Shown here one piece after another: positions 1 to 11,300 of a stretch of DNA of 36,648 nucleotides (the stretch's first letter is position 1; each line of letters begins with the position of its first letter). Origin of the DNA: Acanthaster planci. Taxonomy: Eukaryota; Echinodermata; Asteroidea; Valvatida; Acanthasteridae. The notes beneath the pieces are model-generated. The model was not told the DNA's origin and did not search any database. It was given only the letters and a program-made list of their open reading frames with translations. The DNA is taken from assembly GCF_001949145.1 (NCBI RefSeq), contig NW_019091402.1, positions 1,601,549 through 1,638,196 on the forward strand, in the 5' to 3' direction. The position numbers and the translations under genes are program-made.

Positions 1-853
1 AGAATACCTTTACGTATTTGTGTCTTGACTCCATACTTTCAATCGTCTGATCGTATTAAGAATTGAAACTGACACATACAGCCTCGTTTTCAAACGCGGA
101 AGTGCGCAGATCGACGTTAAAAGCGTCGTAGTGGGATCCCTCTATTTGCAAGTCCCATAATACTCCAACTCGATTGGCAAAGAGTAGGCCTATGTAAGCA
201 GAATGTGAAACAGAGTGCTATAAAAGCGTCCAACCTAAAAGCAGACACCTACCCATTCTCACCCTATTTCTTTTAAATTTAATTTCTGATTTAAAATTTT
301 AAGCTGTTGAAAAAAGGACATCCCAGTTGGAGGAAACTTGAAAAATAAGTGGTACTAATACCAGTCCAGAAACTCCATTGCTCTTTGCTACTTGACTTAA
401 TAATTCAGCGCACCCACACAAGAACATTTACACTTTAGCACTGTCATTTTGCATATGAGAATGGGCAGGGGGAGGGCTAATAAATGGATCGGGATTCTTT
501 TTTTGAATAAGTAGGTTAATTAATATTGTAAGAGCCAGGGGTTGGAATTTCAATCAAAATTTCTTCCGATACCCCCGTAGTGCATTTTTGAACTGAGCTT
601 GCAGGAGTTTTAAGGTTACTCTTTACAGCCATTTTAACGCCAAATTTGTGAAAAATCAAACGTACCGTTCTTGCGTGACGCCCATACGGAGACAGCTCAG
701 CCCAAAAAAATCATGTATTTTGCCACTGCCGAGCCCTTGGCATGCGGGTAATTACACCGTAACAACCTTGAAGTTCAATATGACCGTAACAATAAACCAT
801 ATGTCTGACCGAGTTCAAACTTTTTGACATTCTGTAATGACGAGTGTTTTTAC

Positions 854-1423
854 ATGCACGCCAAGTTCAAAAACATCGAGCCCAGCACAGCTGACTTCTT
901 ACTTAGGTGGAATTGTTATATTGTAACAATAGACTATTACACACAGAGACTTTACCCCACGTGTGTTGCTTCGACCACAGATTTTATTGGACCAACAAGG
1001 TGGTCGTCTGGGGACTATACATATGAAGGGTATACCGTGGGAAGGACTGGAGACAAGGGTTGGTGGGCAGAGGAAGGAATGCAAACAATATTGATGAGGA
1101 AACCATGCAGTATGACTATGGAAGGGCTAGAGGGATGGACATCAATCATTACAGAATCCGCCCCGGCTGAGGGGTGGGCTAAAACAATCGGGCTCTTTCA
1201 CTTTTGTTCGCCAGACCAAGTGAAGTTGTTAAAGCATGTAATTTTTGTTCTGTGCCATAGTCAAAGTGGGCAAAATATTGTTGGGTTTCTAGACAGGATT
1301 ATGCAGTATTCATTAAATGTAACGCTACGGGTGTTTGTAAGGGATCTAAGACCGCAACTGGATTTCAGTGGCGTTTCCAAAGGAGTGGTACAAACACCTG
1401 CCGCACCACAGGATCCCATGTAA
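854..1423 (+). CDS. Unrecognised open frame of 189 codons
   Basis: An uninterrupted frame runs from the ATG at 854 to the TAA at 1421-1423, and is open upstream to about 824. It is long for chance in such an AT-rich region. The translation is rich in Trp, Gly and Cys (for example a GWWAEEGMQ segment) but shows no signal peptide, membrane segment, repeat or motif that I recognise. There is no obvious promoter or poly(A) signal tied to it. It could be a chance frame, a fossil of a mobile element, or an exon of an unknown gene. I would not rely on it as a gene. Confidence 0.15.
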   Translation: MHAKFKNIEPSTADFLLRWNCYIVTIDYYTQRLYPTCVASTTDFIGPTRWSSGDYTYEGYTVGRTGDKGWWAEEGMQTILMRKPCSMTMEGLEGWTSIITESAPAEGWAKTIGLFHFCSPDQVKLLKHVIFVLCHSQSGQNIVGFLDRIMQYSLNVTLRVFVRDLRPQLDFSGVSKGVVQTPAAPQDPM

Positions 1424-3760
1424 TGACCACCAATCAAAACCACTTATTACTCAAACAAAACATATACATGTACCTGCGTCATTAAAACTTGAATTCAAAG
1501 TTGTATTCATAGATCAAATGTCTGATCTAATCTTTAAAAGACATCATGCAGGTTCTTATACTTGTGTGCCATCCAGCTCAAAGAGAACGAATCGCCATGC
1601 AACCGCGATAGGGAATGTCTAGCTCAAGAACAGGAAATAATACATGCATGGGTACTCAGTTTTATTGAAATAGGCCTATAAAGCTTCTTGGTTAAAAATA
1701 AAGTTTCCCTCGTTATAAATGTGAAATTGAATCGAGACTTCGAGTGTAACTGCGTGACAGCAATTACCATACTTGACGGGAAAACCTTTTAAATGTGATT
1801 ACAAATCTCATTGTAAAGTTCCACATTATGACATTCTTATGCGTCAAGTTACATTAAAGGTAGCTACCTTCGTCCATTATAACATTTCGCTTACAGTGTT
1901 TGACTGATCTGTAAGCGGCAAGTGAACCACCCAAGAAAAGGGAAACGTGGAACAGCATATCGAAAAGTCCAGTTTAGGGAAAGCTCATTTCAACCTGAAC
2001 GTTTTATCCCTTGAACAACATCAAAATTCTTTTCATAAATAATAATTATGGTAATTTGATATGGTATAATAAAAGATATCAAAATTTTGAAAAGCCAAAC
2101 ACAAGTGTACAGTTTATATGAAACCAGGTTTTTAACATTTTAAACACATGGGATAAAATTTCTCTCATTTTGTAAAGACACACCTTGACATACGTTAGGA
2201 AACACGTACCAATGTCCAACAAAACTTAAAAAGTAACAGAAAAAATACACTGCTTCATAAGCAGTCGTCTTCGTCCACTGAACATTAAACACGTGTTTGA
2301 GTGTTCTCTGACTAAACTTGCGGATGACTTACACAACAAAAATGACTTCCATTGTTCATAATTACTATTTATACGCTTGTGACAAAACGAATCGACATAA
2401 CGGTTGCCAAATGTTGATAGGAAAATAAAAGACAATAGGTACTTAATACACTGTCAAGCAATTTCTTAGACAAACATAGAGGTTTCAACGTCATTCTTAA
2501 TTTCCTTTCTAACATATTAAGTTAAACCTTTTGATACCAGTTAATTGGCATACTACAATTTCACTATAAAATCAAAGCAGAGTTGCAATTCACACAACAC
2601 AAAAACATTCTAAAGTTCACAGCCAATATTAAGACCAAAATGTCAAGAAATCAAAATGCTACTTCTACTTGTTGACACATTCTTGCCTTCTATATGATCC
2701 AAATATTACATGGTAAAATTAGAAACTTCACGTATTACAGTTACATAGGCCTGGTTTTATTTTAGATTGCAATCATTAAGTCAAAAACACCTCAGGATAT
2801 CCTAAATGAAAGGTTTAACTGCATCATTTTTTTTCTGACTTCATATCCTTTCTGTTTTGTGACAATATGTACAATTATTGTGCATATTATTTTGGAAAAT
2901 TCGCTTAATTTTGTCGCTTGATCTTTAACATGCATTTAACATGCACAAAAACATAATTTGAAAGTTTGCACTATTTTAAAAAGGTGAAAAATAGAAAATT
3001 GAAACCAACAATGCTATCGATACCGATGCATTAATTGCATCCATATATGTAACCACAGATTGTGTGAACTTCACGCATTAGCCACTAAGGTTAATATCAA
3101 CTAGGCGTCTCATAATGTTCACAGATATAACACATATATGTGATTTTGTAACACATATAACACATACAACGCAGTAACACTGTTTCAGATCAAGCACTAT
3201 GTCTTCTATTCTACTTAAATCCTTTTCTGTTGTAGAGATTATTTGCATAGAAAACAATTCATTCCAACCACAAAAAAATACAAATCCATACAAATCACAG
3301 CAAGCAATTTATATTTGTGTTACGTACATGAGGAATGCAATAAATTGTTCAAAAATTAAATGAAAAAATGAAGAAGTGGCTAACTGACACCCCTCAGCCA
3401 CGTTTTCTTGGTTTCCATTAATTCAATTTTCTCCATTATACTTAATTTAAAATTACGTACATAATAAGTGTTGCATAACTGAATTACCAAATAGCAGTGT
3501 GGCATACAATTTTCTTTTAGTATTTTCCAATTTTGATTTTCATTAATTTTATCAACAACACCGTGCAGAAACTATTTGAACAACTTCTTTCAACTAGAAA
3601 TTAAGCAACTGGTTATTTTCAATATTTTTCATATCTTAATTAAGACCGTCAAACATTAAACTGCAACCGAACTAGAATATCTTACTTCCAAACCATAATC
3701 TCAGTGATAATATATAAGATATATGATTTGTTCCAAATGTTTTATTCTACATTATTACAT

Positions 3761-4046
3761 CACAAATCAAAGTTAAACCATATACATGTAATGTGGCTTT
3801 TGTCTCCAGGTACATAACATCACCGATGAAATACAATCAACCATTCTCTATATACAATTCGTGATTCACGCTGAAGAAGCGTTTTTAAAGTTGAAATGTT
3901 GAGTCACAAATCAAAGTTAAACCATATACATGTAATGTGGCTTTTGTCTCCAGGTACATAACATCACCGATGAAATACAATCAACCATTCTCTATATACA
4001 ATTCGTGATTCACGCTGAAGAAGCGTTTTTAAAGTTGAATGTTGAG
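3761..4046. repeat. 144-bp tandem duplication
   Basis: Two almost identical copies sit head to tail: 3761-3904 and 3905-4046. Each starts with CACAAATCAAAG and ends with GTTGAGT. The second copy lacks one A in the run before ATGTTGAGT, and I saw no other difference. The near identity suggests a recent duplication. It lies about 0.8 kb downstream of the sacsin-like stop codon, so it may fall in a long 3' UTR or beyond it. Confidence 0.9.
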
Positions 4047-4788
4047 TTATAATTCTTTTCCAACGATATATCAGCAGGGTACATTGATCTATTCCTCCGG
4101 GAGAAAACATACTCTGACTGTGTTGACTTTTTCTATACTATACTATAACAACATTTACGAGAAGTTTTCATACAAAGCTTTTCATAGAAATAGTAGCCGT
4201 TTTAATTGTTTAAAATTTTGTGACCTCAAATAATAATGCAGTGCCCCAACAATTAAATAAAAACACTGATATACTGAGATAAGAGAAAAGGTGAAAATGA
4301 CCAGTTTCAAGTGTTTTGAAAGCAAAGTAAAATGCTTTAAACAGCCAAATTTTAATTTTAGAGTGATCATTAGTAAAGACCAACGCACACTTAGAAATCT
4401 TCAAGTCATAAAAATCGACGCAAAATGCTGACAAAGCACTTTCCTTACAATGTGAGTTCCACTTAAGTGCACCAGTAGCTAGTATTTACATGGCTTTGCA
4501 TCCATTTAAAAAGCTCTGCATTACTCGATATCAGATAACATAGAATATATGCATGTTTGAGCATCAAGAAGACATGATGGCATAAGCCAAACCGACCCAT
4601 GACAAAATGTCAGAATCTTATCACAATTTAAACCTTTTAGTTCATTAATAACGCGGCGTCTATGCCTCCGTTAAGAAATTATTCAAGCAACACTCTATAC
4701 AACAGACCGTGCTTGTAAGCTGCATTACTTGCAGAGTTGTACCCTACTGTGTTCGTTTCTTGGCGGAAAATATTAACAGAATATGCCA

Positions 4789-4794
4789 TTTATT
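4789..4794 (-). other. Candidate poly(A) signal for the sacsin-like gene
   Basis: On the minus strand the hexamer AATAAA (plus-strand TTTATT) lies 42 nt beyond the stop codon of the sacsin-like gene. It is the first canonical hexamer after the stop. Such hexamers are common by chance in AT-rich DNA, and others lie further downstream, so the site used is not determined. Confidence 0.35.
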
Positions 4795-4836
4795 TCAAAT
4801 CTGGGAAATCTTCAACATCACCTTCGAAACTAAACC

Positions 4837-7800
4837 TTAATATAACTCCTTAATTCCGATTATGTCTTGGACTAAGCTTAGCAAGTCCTTGCAGAATTTT
4901 AGGGCGTTTTCTACACTGAAGCTTTGATAGGTTTGCCCACTGGTTTGTGAGCTCCAGTTTTCAGGGTAGCGCGGCTTGTCGAACACACATTCTAGACGCT
5001 CTAAATTGCTGGCCAGCTGCACGAGATCATTAGAGGCAACATACCGGTGTTTGCGTACTGTGATTGCCAATTCGCCAAGACTGTTAGTGTTACTGTCAGG
5101 GCGACCGGTGAGGTTGTACTGGGCTGCTTTCAGAGCTACCTCGGCTGCTTGGTGTATCTGAAGGGCTATCCACTGAAGTGGAGTGGGTTCAAGATGGCTT
5201 GTCTGCTCAGCTGATTTGAGATGCTCCTTGGCCTGACGGAACCACAGTCGTGCCTTGCGTGGGTCTGGAGTCTCTTTAGAGAAAGATGGTGGAACGGAGC
5301 TGTCGCTTGCCCTGTTTCGGCCCCTCCGTCGACTTTCGTTGTACATCTGTTGGTACCATCTTCTCTCTTCTCTGTCTCTGTTAACCTCCGACTCCCAATT
5401 GGTGTAATGGCGGCTGTACTGATTCGTCGAATCGCGCCGATCTATTTCCTGTTTGAGGAATTTAAACGCCTCAGTAGTACGTTCTTCTTGGCCTGGGTTC
5501 TTATCAGGATGCCACTTACGATACAGACGTCGTATTACCCTCTTCCGCTCTTCCTCAGGCAGTGCTAAGGCTTCCCTAACCTCCCTCGCAATCTGTTCTC
5601 TGTCCCTCTTTGGGTCTGCTGGAAGAGTATAATCCAGCGACCCTTTGTCGTCCTTTCCCTTATGACCCAGAAACTTGTAGAGTGTCGTCACGCTCACAAC
5701 GATGTCCTCTCGCTGCCCAATATCAATCTTGTACCGCTTGGATAGGGCGCCGCCTTCGCCCTCTTTTCCGACTTGATCAACAATTCGTGCATAGATTACT
5801 TCGGTTGCTTCATCGGGAGAGGCCCCGAGTGATGACGATGTAGCCACTCCGGCTTGGGGGGGCAACTCATCTATAGGTCTTCTGTAGCCGACAATTTCGT
5901 CCTTTTCGAAACGGTTGTAGGGGTCGTCATTCAGCATAGTCTGCAAATCACGGGGAATGATGGTTCCAGGTTTATGTCTCTGTGACTGAAACCCCATCAA
6001 CTCTTCATTGCAGAGTGGAATCTTCAATGACGACAGTACCTTATTCATTTCATCCGGGCTTGGGCAGTCCAATGCACTCTGCAAGATAGGCAAGTGCTTA
6101 TCGTCCAATAATCCACCCAGGAAATCATTGCAACATCGGGCAATTTCAAGAAACATATGGCTCGTGTGCTGTTTCAAGGGCCACGTGTGCTCTAGATACA
6201 GTGTTCCTGAGTTTAGGTCCATAAAAGCCTTTCGTGGATACCGTTGGTCTGTTATTTTCCTGCCATTATTGTCATAGAAGCACAGCTTCAGTTTTTCCTG
6301 GCAGCAAATTTGGTTAAAGCTTTGCAACACTTCAAAGCGCTTAACATCCCCTTCGCACAGTTGTTTTTCTTTCTGCTGGTGTTGGTACAGTCTTAGCAAC
6401 ACCTCCGTCATCTCCTCAGAGTTCACCATCCCCTTGATGTGTGCCAGGAATCGACAGTTTTGCTCCTCCTTGCAGTCTTTGTTAGTGTCGCACGGTCTCT
6501 CATGTAACTCATCCTTCAGGAATTTAGGACGAAGTTCTTTTGGGAGACAGCCTAAGAGAACTATGTCATTTGCGTGGGTAAAACCACACTCTTTCAATGG
6601 AAGAATAAACTTTCTACTGCCAGTGGAAGCTGTGTCGAGTTGCTGCAGCTGGTCGGGATCTGCATAGTACAGCTGCGGTGCCTCCATCAAAATGTAATCT
6701 ACTGTGGGTAGGTACAGCTTGGTGACCGAAATCTGACATTTCTCTTTCTGGGCTAGCAACATTCTGAAAATGTCCTTCACGGCGCACTTGACAGTCTTTT
6801 CTTCATTTGGATTTAATTTGCAGTCTGCCTGACAGTGATTCTTCAAAGCCGATAAAACACCTGCAAGCTGATCAAAGGAACACATTTCGTTGGCTCCGAG
6901 AAGCTTGAAGATGTTTTCAAAGCACATCAATATCCTTGGGACCTTGTACAGGTAGGGTTTAAGAACACTCGAGTCACTTAGGTTAAATACCAACTGATTT
7001 GCCTTGACAAAGACGGTACCGTTTTCAACGGGACAAATGGGGGTATCAAGCAAGCATCGCTTGATGCTTTCTTTATGACCACTAATGTTATCTTTTAAGT
7101 AACTGAGGATCTTGTTCATAACAAGGTTAACTGCTTCCCTTACTTCCTTTGGTTGTGTGTCGTCTTTCTCGATTGCGTTCTTTTCCTTCATGCTCTTGCA
7201 TACAATTTTCGTATGTGTTAATACCTTTTCCATTATTGCACGTGACTCCGTAACAATCCCAAGGTATTCATGGACTGTGACCGTCTTGTGCTTTCTTTTC
7301 CCAATGTTTTTATTTCCAGCAACTGGGAGAGCCCAATATGGCAAAACGCTTGAGGCTGACCAGACCAATTCCATGTGCTTCAGTGAAACTGAGTCACGAT
7401 ATGCAATAAACGGAATCATGTCTGGAGTTTGACTGCCACATGAAGAGTAACTCGGGCAAACGTTCAAAAGTTCCGGCTTGATAGGAGCAGAAGGAATGAA
7501 TCTGATCGTGGAAATAATCCTCAAAGTATTCTGATCATGGAGACTGTCATTTGAATCAAGTTCATCCTTGAGAAGTCTTGATTTTTCACAAAGCTCTTTT
7601 ACCTGCTTCTTATCCGAGATGCAGTCGGCACTTGCTTCAATTTTTTTCGCAAACCCGAAGAAGTCCAGTGGTGTTACAACTGTATGAAGACCAATTTCTT
7701 CCAAGAGGTTCCTCATTTGAGACACCTTAAGTTCCGTTAGTTCAGGTAGCAACATCTCAGGGTCAACCATTGCCCGAAAGACTAGGTTTCCTGGATCGTA

Positions 7801-8376
7801 GAAATAACTTGCAGGTCGCAGAGTGTTCGAGTGGTCAGGAATAAATGCAATGTGAATCAGACGATCGAGAACGGCTTTTTTGTCTTCCCTTGAAGCCACA
7901 CAAAGAACTTCGTCCGTAATATTTTTAATATGTTTTATTCTTGCCTGCTGTGTGAGAAGGTAAAAACTTGGAAGAATGTACTTCAAGTAGATGTCAGCGT
8001 GTGTGATGGGCGATATTCCAAGTTCTTTGTAGATCAGAGTCAAGGCAGGACGAGCTTCGAGGAAAACACAGTTCATGTTATCCATCCAGATAGCTGCTTC
8101 CTCCATCAACATGTTGTATCCTTCAACGGTGTGGTAACACCGAGGAAGTTGAATGTCTATGGTCTTATTTTCTCCAAGGAGCTTGAAAATTGGGAGCGTT
8201 TTGATTGTCTGGATATTCTGGTGTGGCAACGTCTTTTCGCCGAGTCCTTCCTGGAAGTAATGCAACAGGGTGTTACATTCTGCAGGTTCAAGGTTACCGA
8301 GTGGTGTACCTGTTTCTGACATGAACTGGATTACATTTGCTACGTCTCCGTGTGACTTGGCATTGCCAAATATTCT
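4837..8376 (-). CDS. SACS: Sacsin-like protein, C-terminal part of giant exon (J and HEPN domains)
   Basis: This is the second half of the giant exon, open from 8376 and with its first ATG at 8322. It continues the protein of 8340-17602 in a frame offset by a one-base break, and ends at the stop at 4839-4837. In order it carries a long sacsin-specific region; a conserved module with VGYRR followed by VIYARIVDQV (about 5760-5960); a J domain of about 70 residues whose KWHPDKN loop places the HPD triplet at 5511-5503; a charged Arg-rich linker; and a C-terminal HEPN domain from RKARLWFRQAKEHL (about 5260) to the end. In this family the J domain recruits Hsp70 and the HEPN domain dimerises. The J plus HEPN tail marks this as a true sacsin relative rather than another protein with sacsin repeats. 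The HPD motif is intact, so co-chaperone function is plausible. Confidence 0.93.
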   Translation of the reverse strand, partial: RIFGNAKSHGDVANVIQFMSETGTPLGNLEPAECNTLLHYFQEGLGEKTLPHQNIQTIKTLPIFKLLGENKTIDIQLPRCYHTVEGYNMLMEEAAIWMDNMNCVFLEARPALTLIYKELGISPITHADIYLKYILPSFYLLTQQARIKHIKNITDEVLCVASREDKKAVLDRLIHIAFIPDHSNTLRPASYFYDPGNLVFRAMVDPEMLLPELTELKVSQMRNLLEEIGLHTVVTPLDFFGFAKKIEASADCISDKKQVKELCEKSRLLKDELDSNDSLHDQNTLRIISTIRFIPSAPIKPELLNVCPSYSSCGSQTPDMIPFIAYRDSVSLKHMELVWSASSVLPYWALPVAGNKNIGKRKHKTVTVHEYLGIVTESRAIMEKVLTHTKIVCKSMKEKNAIEKDDTQPKEVREAVNLVMNKILSYLKDNISGHKESIKRCLLDTPICPVENGTVFVKANQLVFNLSDSSVLKPYLYKVPRILMCFENIFKLLGANEMCSFDQLAGVLSALKNHCQADCKLNPNEEKTVKCAVKDIFRMLLAQKEKCQISVTKLYLPTVDYILMEAPQLYYADPDQLQQLDTASTGSRKFILPLKECGFTHANDIVLLGCLPKELRPKFLKDELHERPCDTNKDCKEEQNCRFLAHIKGMVNSEEMTEVLLRLYQHQQKEKQLCEGDVKRFEVLQSFNQICCQEKLKLCFYDNNGRKITDQRYPRKAFMDLNSGTLYLEHTWPLKQHTSHMFLEIARCCNDFLGGLLDDKHLPILQSALDCPSPDEMNKVLSSLKIPLCNEELMGFQSQRHKPGTIIPRDLQTMLNDDPYNRFEKDEIVGYRRPIDELPPQAGVATSSSLGASPDEATEVIYARIVDQVGKEGEGGALSKRYKIDIGQREDIVVSVTTLYKFLGHKGKDDKGSLDYTLPADPKRDREQIAREVREALALPEEERKRVIRRLYRKWHPDKNPGQEERTTEAFKFLKQEIDRRDSTNQYSRHYTNWESEVNRDREERRWYQQMYNESRRRGRNRASDSSVPPSFSKETPDPRKARLWFRQAKEHLKSAEQTSHLEPTPLQWIALQIHQAAEVALKAAQYNLTGRPDSNTNSLGELAITVRKHRYVASNDLVQLASNLERLECVFDKPRYPENWSSQTSGQTYQSFSVENALKFCKDLLSLVQDIIGIKELY

Positions 8377-11300
8377 TCAAGAATTGATTGCAGATCTTCT
8401 GACGGACCTGTTGTATATTCATGGCACATTCTCTTCGAGGCCACCTCCGGCAGACCTAGCTTACGGAGCACATCAGCCAACTTTTGCCCGAATCCAAGTG
8501 TACCTAAATTGTGAAGGGACAAGATCGTCTTGGATTGGGTGGGTGGTACGAGTTTTCCTGCAGTTGTAGGAAATATTGGCCAGTTCTCGATAGGTCGGAG
8601 GGACTGCTGTGGTTTCTCTTCGGCAGTCTCACTGCATATGAACCTCCACAAATCTTTCAACCAAGCTTCAGAAGGATGACTCTTCTCACTGGGCTTCCAA
8701 TCCACGTGCTGGTTGCATCCCCGCCAATCATCTGGTAGGTGTCCTCCCAAGTACCTGCCTAACTCACGGATGGTAAACTTCTTGAATAACCCACTGGTTA
8801 AAGCCTCATCCCAGCTGTCGTTCTGCTCGAACCAACTAGTGCATAAGGTTACAAGATCTTTGTGGAGAAACATGTCACTCAGGGTAGGTAGCACCTTCCA
8901 ATGTCTTGTCACGTACAGGCCATATTCCGTCTTAAACTGACTCAGAGTATCATCATTTGCAAGTTGAAGAGGAAGGCCACGAAGCTCCATGGGCTTTGTA
9001 ACACCATCAAGACAATATCTGAACACCGCCTTGAATGTTTTAAATTCTTTGTATGCGGTCTCCGTCAGTGGAGCTGGTAAATCTGGTGTGATTACTGTCT
9101 CGGATGAGAGGTGTCGCACAACAGCTCCCGGAGATACGAACTCGGCGCTTACACCACAGGCTTGAAATGCCCGACAGAGTCCTGGAGAGCTCGATAAGAG
9201 ATTAAATCCAACTTTGAGCAGAAAAAGGCGTAGTAAGGTCGCGTAACTTGGTGTCTTCGTTTCTGCCTCCTTGTTACCACTGGAATCACAGTCACCAAGG
9301 TCATCGAAAAATGCTAGACTGACATCACTCTTTGGATGGTGCCAGCTGATCTTGCCAGATGAAGGATTTACCACCGGTAAAACCTGCAACTTGTGCTTAC
9401 CGATGAAGCAGAGAGTTGCCTCAGCCAGTACACGCCACTCCTCACGCACTGCCTCCAAATCTTTTGGGAAGATGTTGTTGTACATTATAAGTTGTTCTTT
9501 GTGAGAATTTTTAACTTTAGATTTCCCAAGCATTTTCTTGCCCGCGTGTTTGATCAATTCAGCGTAGGCTGGGGCAATCACGTTTTGTACTAGCAGCTTG
9601 TTCCATCTGTGGATTAGGCTGTCCTTCGAATTTTCCTGACTTCCAGCATAGGCATCACCCTTCTGAAGACTCTTCCTTGCAGAGTCTAACTCAAATGTCC
9701 CATTGACATGCACAGGTAATTCTGTGTATATCGGCAATGGCAGAAAGCAGTAAGCTTTGTATTGCTGGTCCCACATCTCTTTTTGTCGACTGTCTTTCAT
9801 CAACCCAGCCACTCCTCCCCTTGGAAGAGGCTTCTTCAGACTTGCAGCATTTGACAACTCTTGCATATCGATGTCAAGATCTCTAAAACCAAGCATTTGG
9901 GAAATCAACCAAGACTTCATAGTACCTGTTGAATCCTTCGTCACAACACTGTAGACACATGACATAGGCTCAATTTCCTGACAAGGGAGCTCCTTGAACA
10001 GCTTCAAGTGGTCGGCAAGTTTCATGCGTCCTTGACGGTCTTCGTCTGCTAACTTGGCATCGATGCTGTATCGTTGAACAAGTTGACCTGTATCCTCGCC
10101 AACATGAGAAATAGTGATAGTGTTGATGTTGTTCAGAAAGAGCAGAGCATCTTGGGACACCTTCTGGAAATCATCTAGCAGTTTATGCACAGATGACGGG
10201 GTGTAAACTTCCCTCGAAATTACAGATGCCTCTTTTCGAAGGGGAAAGCGGAACACCGTCCCCTTCTTCTCGAAAAATGCATCTATGTCCTCCAGATATC
10301 CACTCAACATGTCTGGATACAATTCTCTGAACACCTCGTTCGTTGAAAACCTCTTGCCAGGGGATATTTTATTAGTCTCGTGTACATACTTCAGTAGGGG
10401 GTCAAACACACACAACGTGTCGCCGTTGCTCAAGAAACTTGGGCAATCTGTCAGATGGTAAACGGCATTGAAACCAATACCAAATTTCCCAGTTGTTGCG
10501 ATGTCATCTCTCTTCCCTCCCACTCCTACCTTCTGAATTCCCTTGATGTCTGCTTCAGTGAAAGGTCTGTCGTTGTAAACACACAAAGATGGTAGTTGTT
10601 GTACAGGAGCCCAAGAGTCTGACACTACCTTCTTTGACTGATGACTGCGAGGATCGTACACGAAATGTATTTCTGTGGCGCCGGCATCATCCGCATTTTG
10701 AAGCAGCTCTTTGAAGACGTCAGAAACATTAGGATAGGATCTGAGAATACCACTCAGACGATCTGTGAGTTCTTCATATTGCCCAAAATCCATTTCGAAA
10801 CCGCTGGATGAAGAACATGTTGCAAGCTGCCTTTCTCTCTGTGTGATGATATGAAAGACTTTAGCGTGATTGTAGGAGATGTCTGGATGTGTGTAGACAC
10901 AGCTTCCCCAATTTCCTTCCCAGTCGACGTCATTGAAAGTTAGTTCTGAGGGTGTTCTCAGGATGCTGCAATTGTCAGGGATGAAGATATTGACATCCCT
11001 CAAGCTGTTTTTGGTTTCTTCCGGATCACATTTTGACTTTGAAACGATTTCAGATATCATTTCTTTTGCAGTTTTAAGATCATGTTCTTGAAGTGGGCTG
11101 TCTCCATACTTTGCTTTCAAGAGTTCCAGAGTTTGAAGGTAGTCTTTCACCTCGAAATTGTTTCTCACCCCACAAAGTTGCAGCAAATACTTAAACCGTT
11201 TCAATTCAAGGGGAAGTCTGAATAGATACGGTCCACTTCGGGCACTGTAATCGAAAGCCAGTTGTTTGCATTCTCGAAACGATCCACCGCATAAGACAAA

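Larger units (their letters stand above)
1..4788. other. AT-rich 3' flank, no recognised gene
   Basis: This stretch lies downstream of the sacsin-like gene, which runs on the minus strand and stops at 4837. It is AT-rich with many short homopolymer runs. Apart from the open frame at 854-1423 and the tandem duplication at 3761-4046, listed separately, I find no protein homology, RNA gene or transposon end. Part of it nearest 4837 is probably 3' untranslated sequence of the sacsin-like transcript, but its extent cannot be fixed without transcript data. Confidence 0.6.

Noticed and set aside
8322-8340. Treating the two long minus-strand frames as two separate genes
   Set aside because: Sacsin-like sequence continues upstream of the ATG at 8322 (DVANVIQF) and joins the first frame within 34 bases. 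The domain order only makes sense as one protein.
8343-8376. Programmed -1 frameshift in the sacsin-like gene
   Set aside because: No slippery heptamer or strong downstream structure is visible, and none is known for this family. A lost base is simpler.
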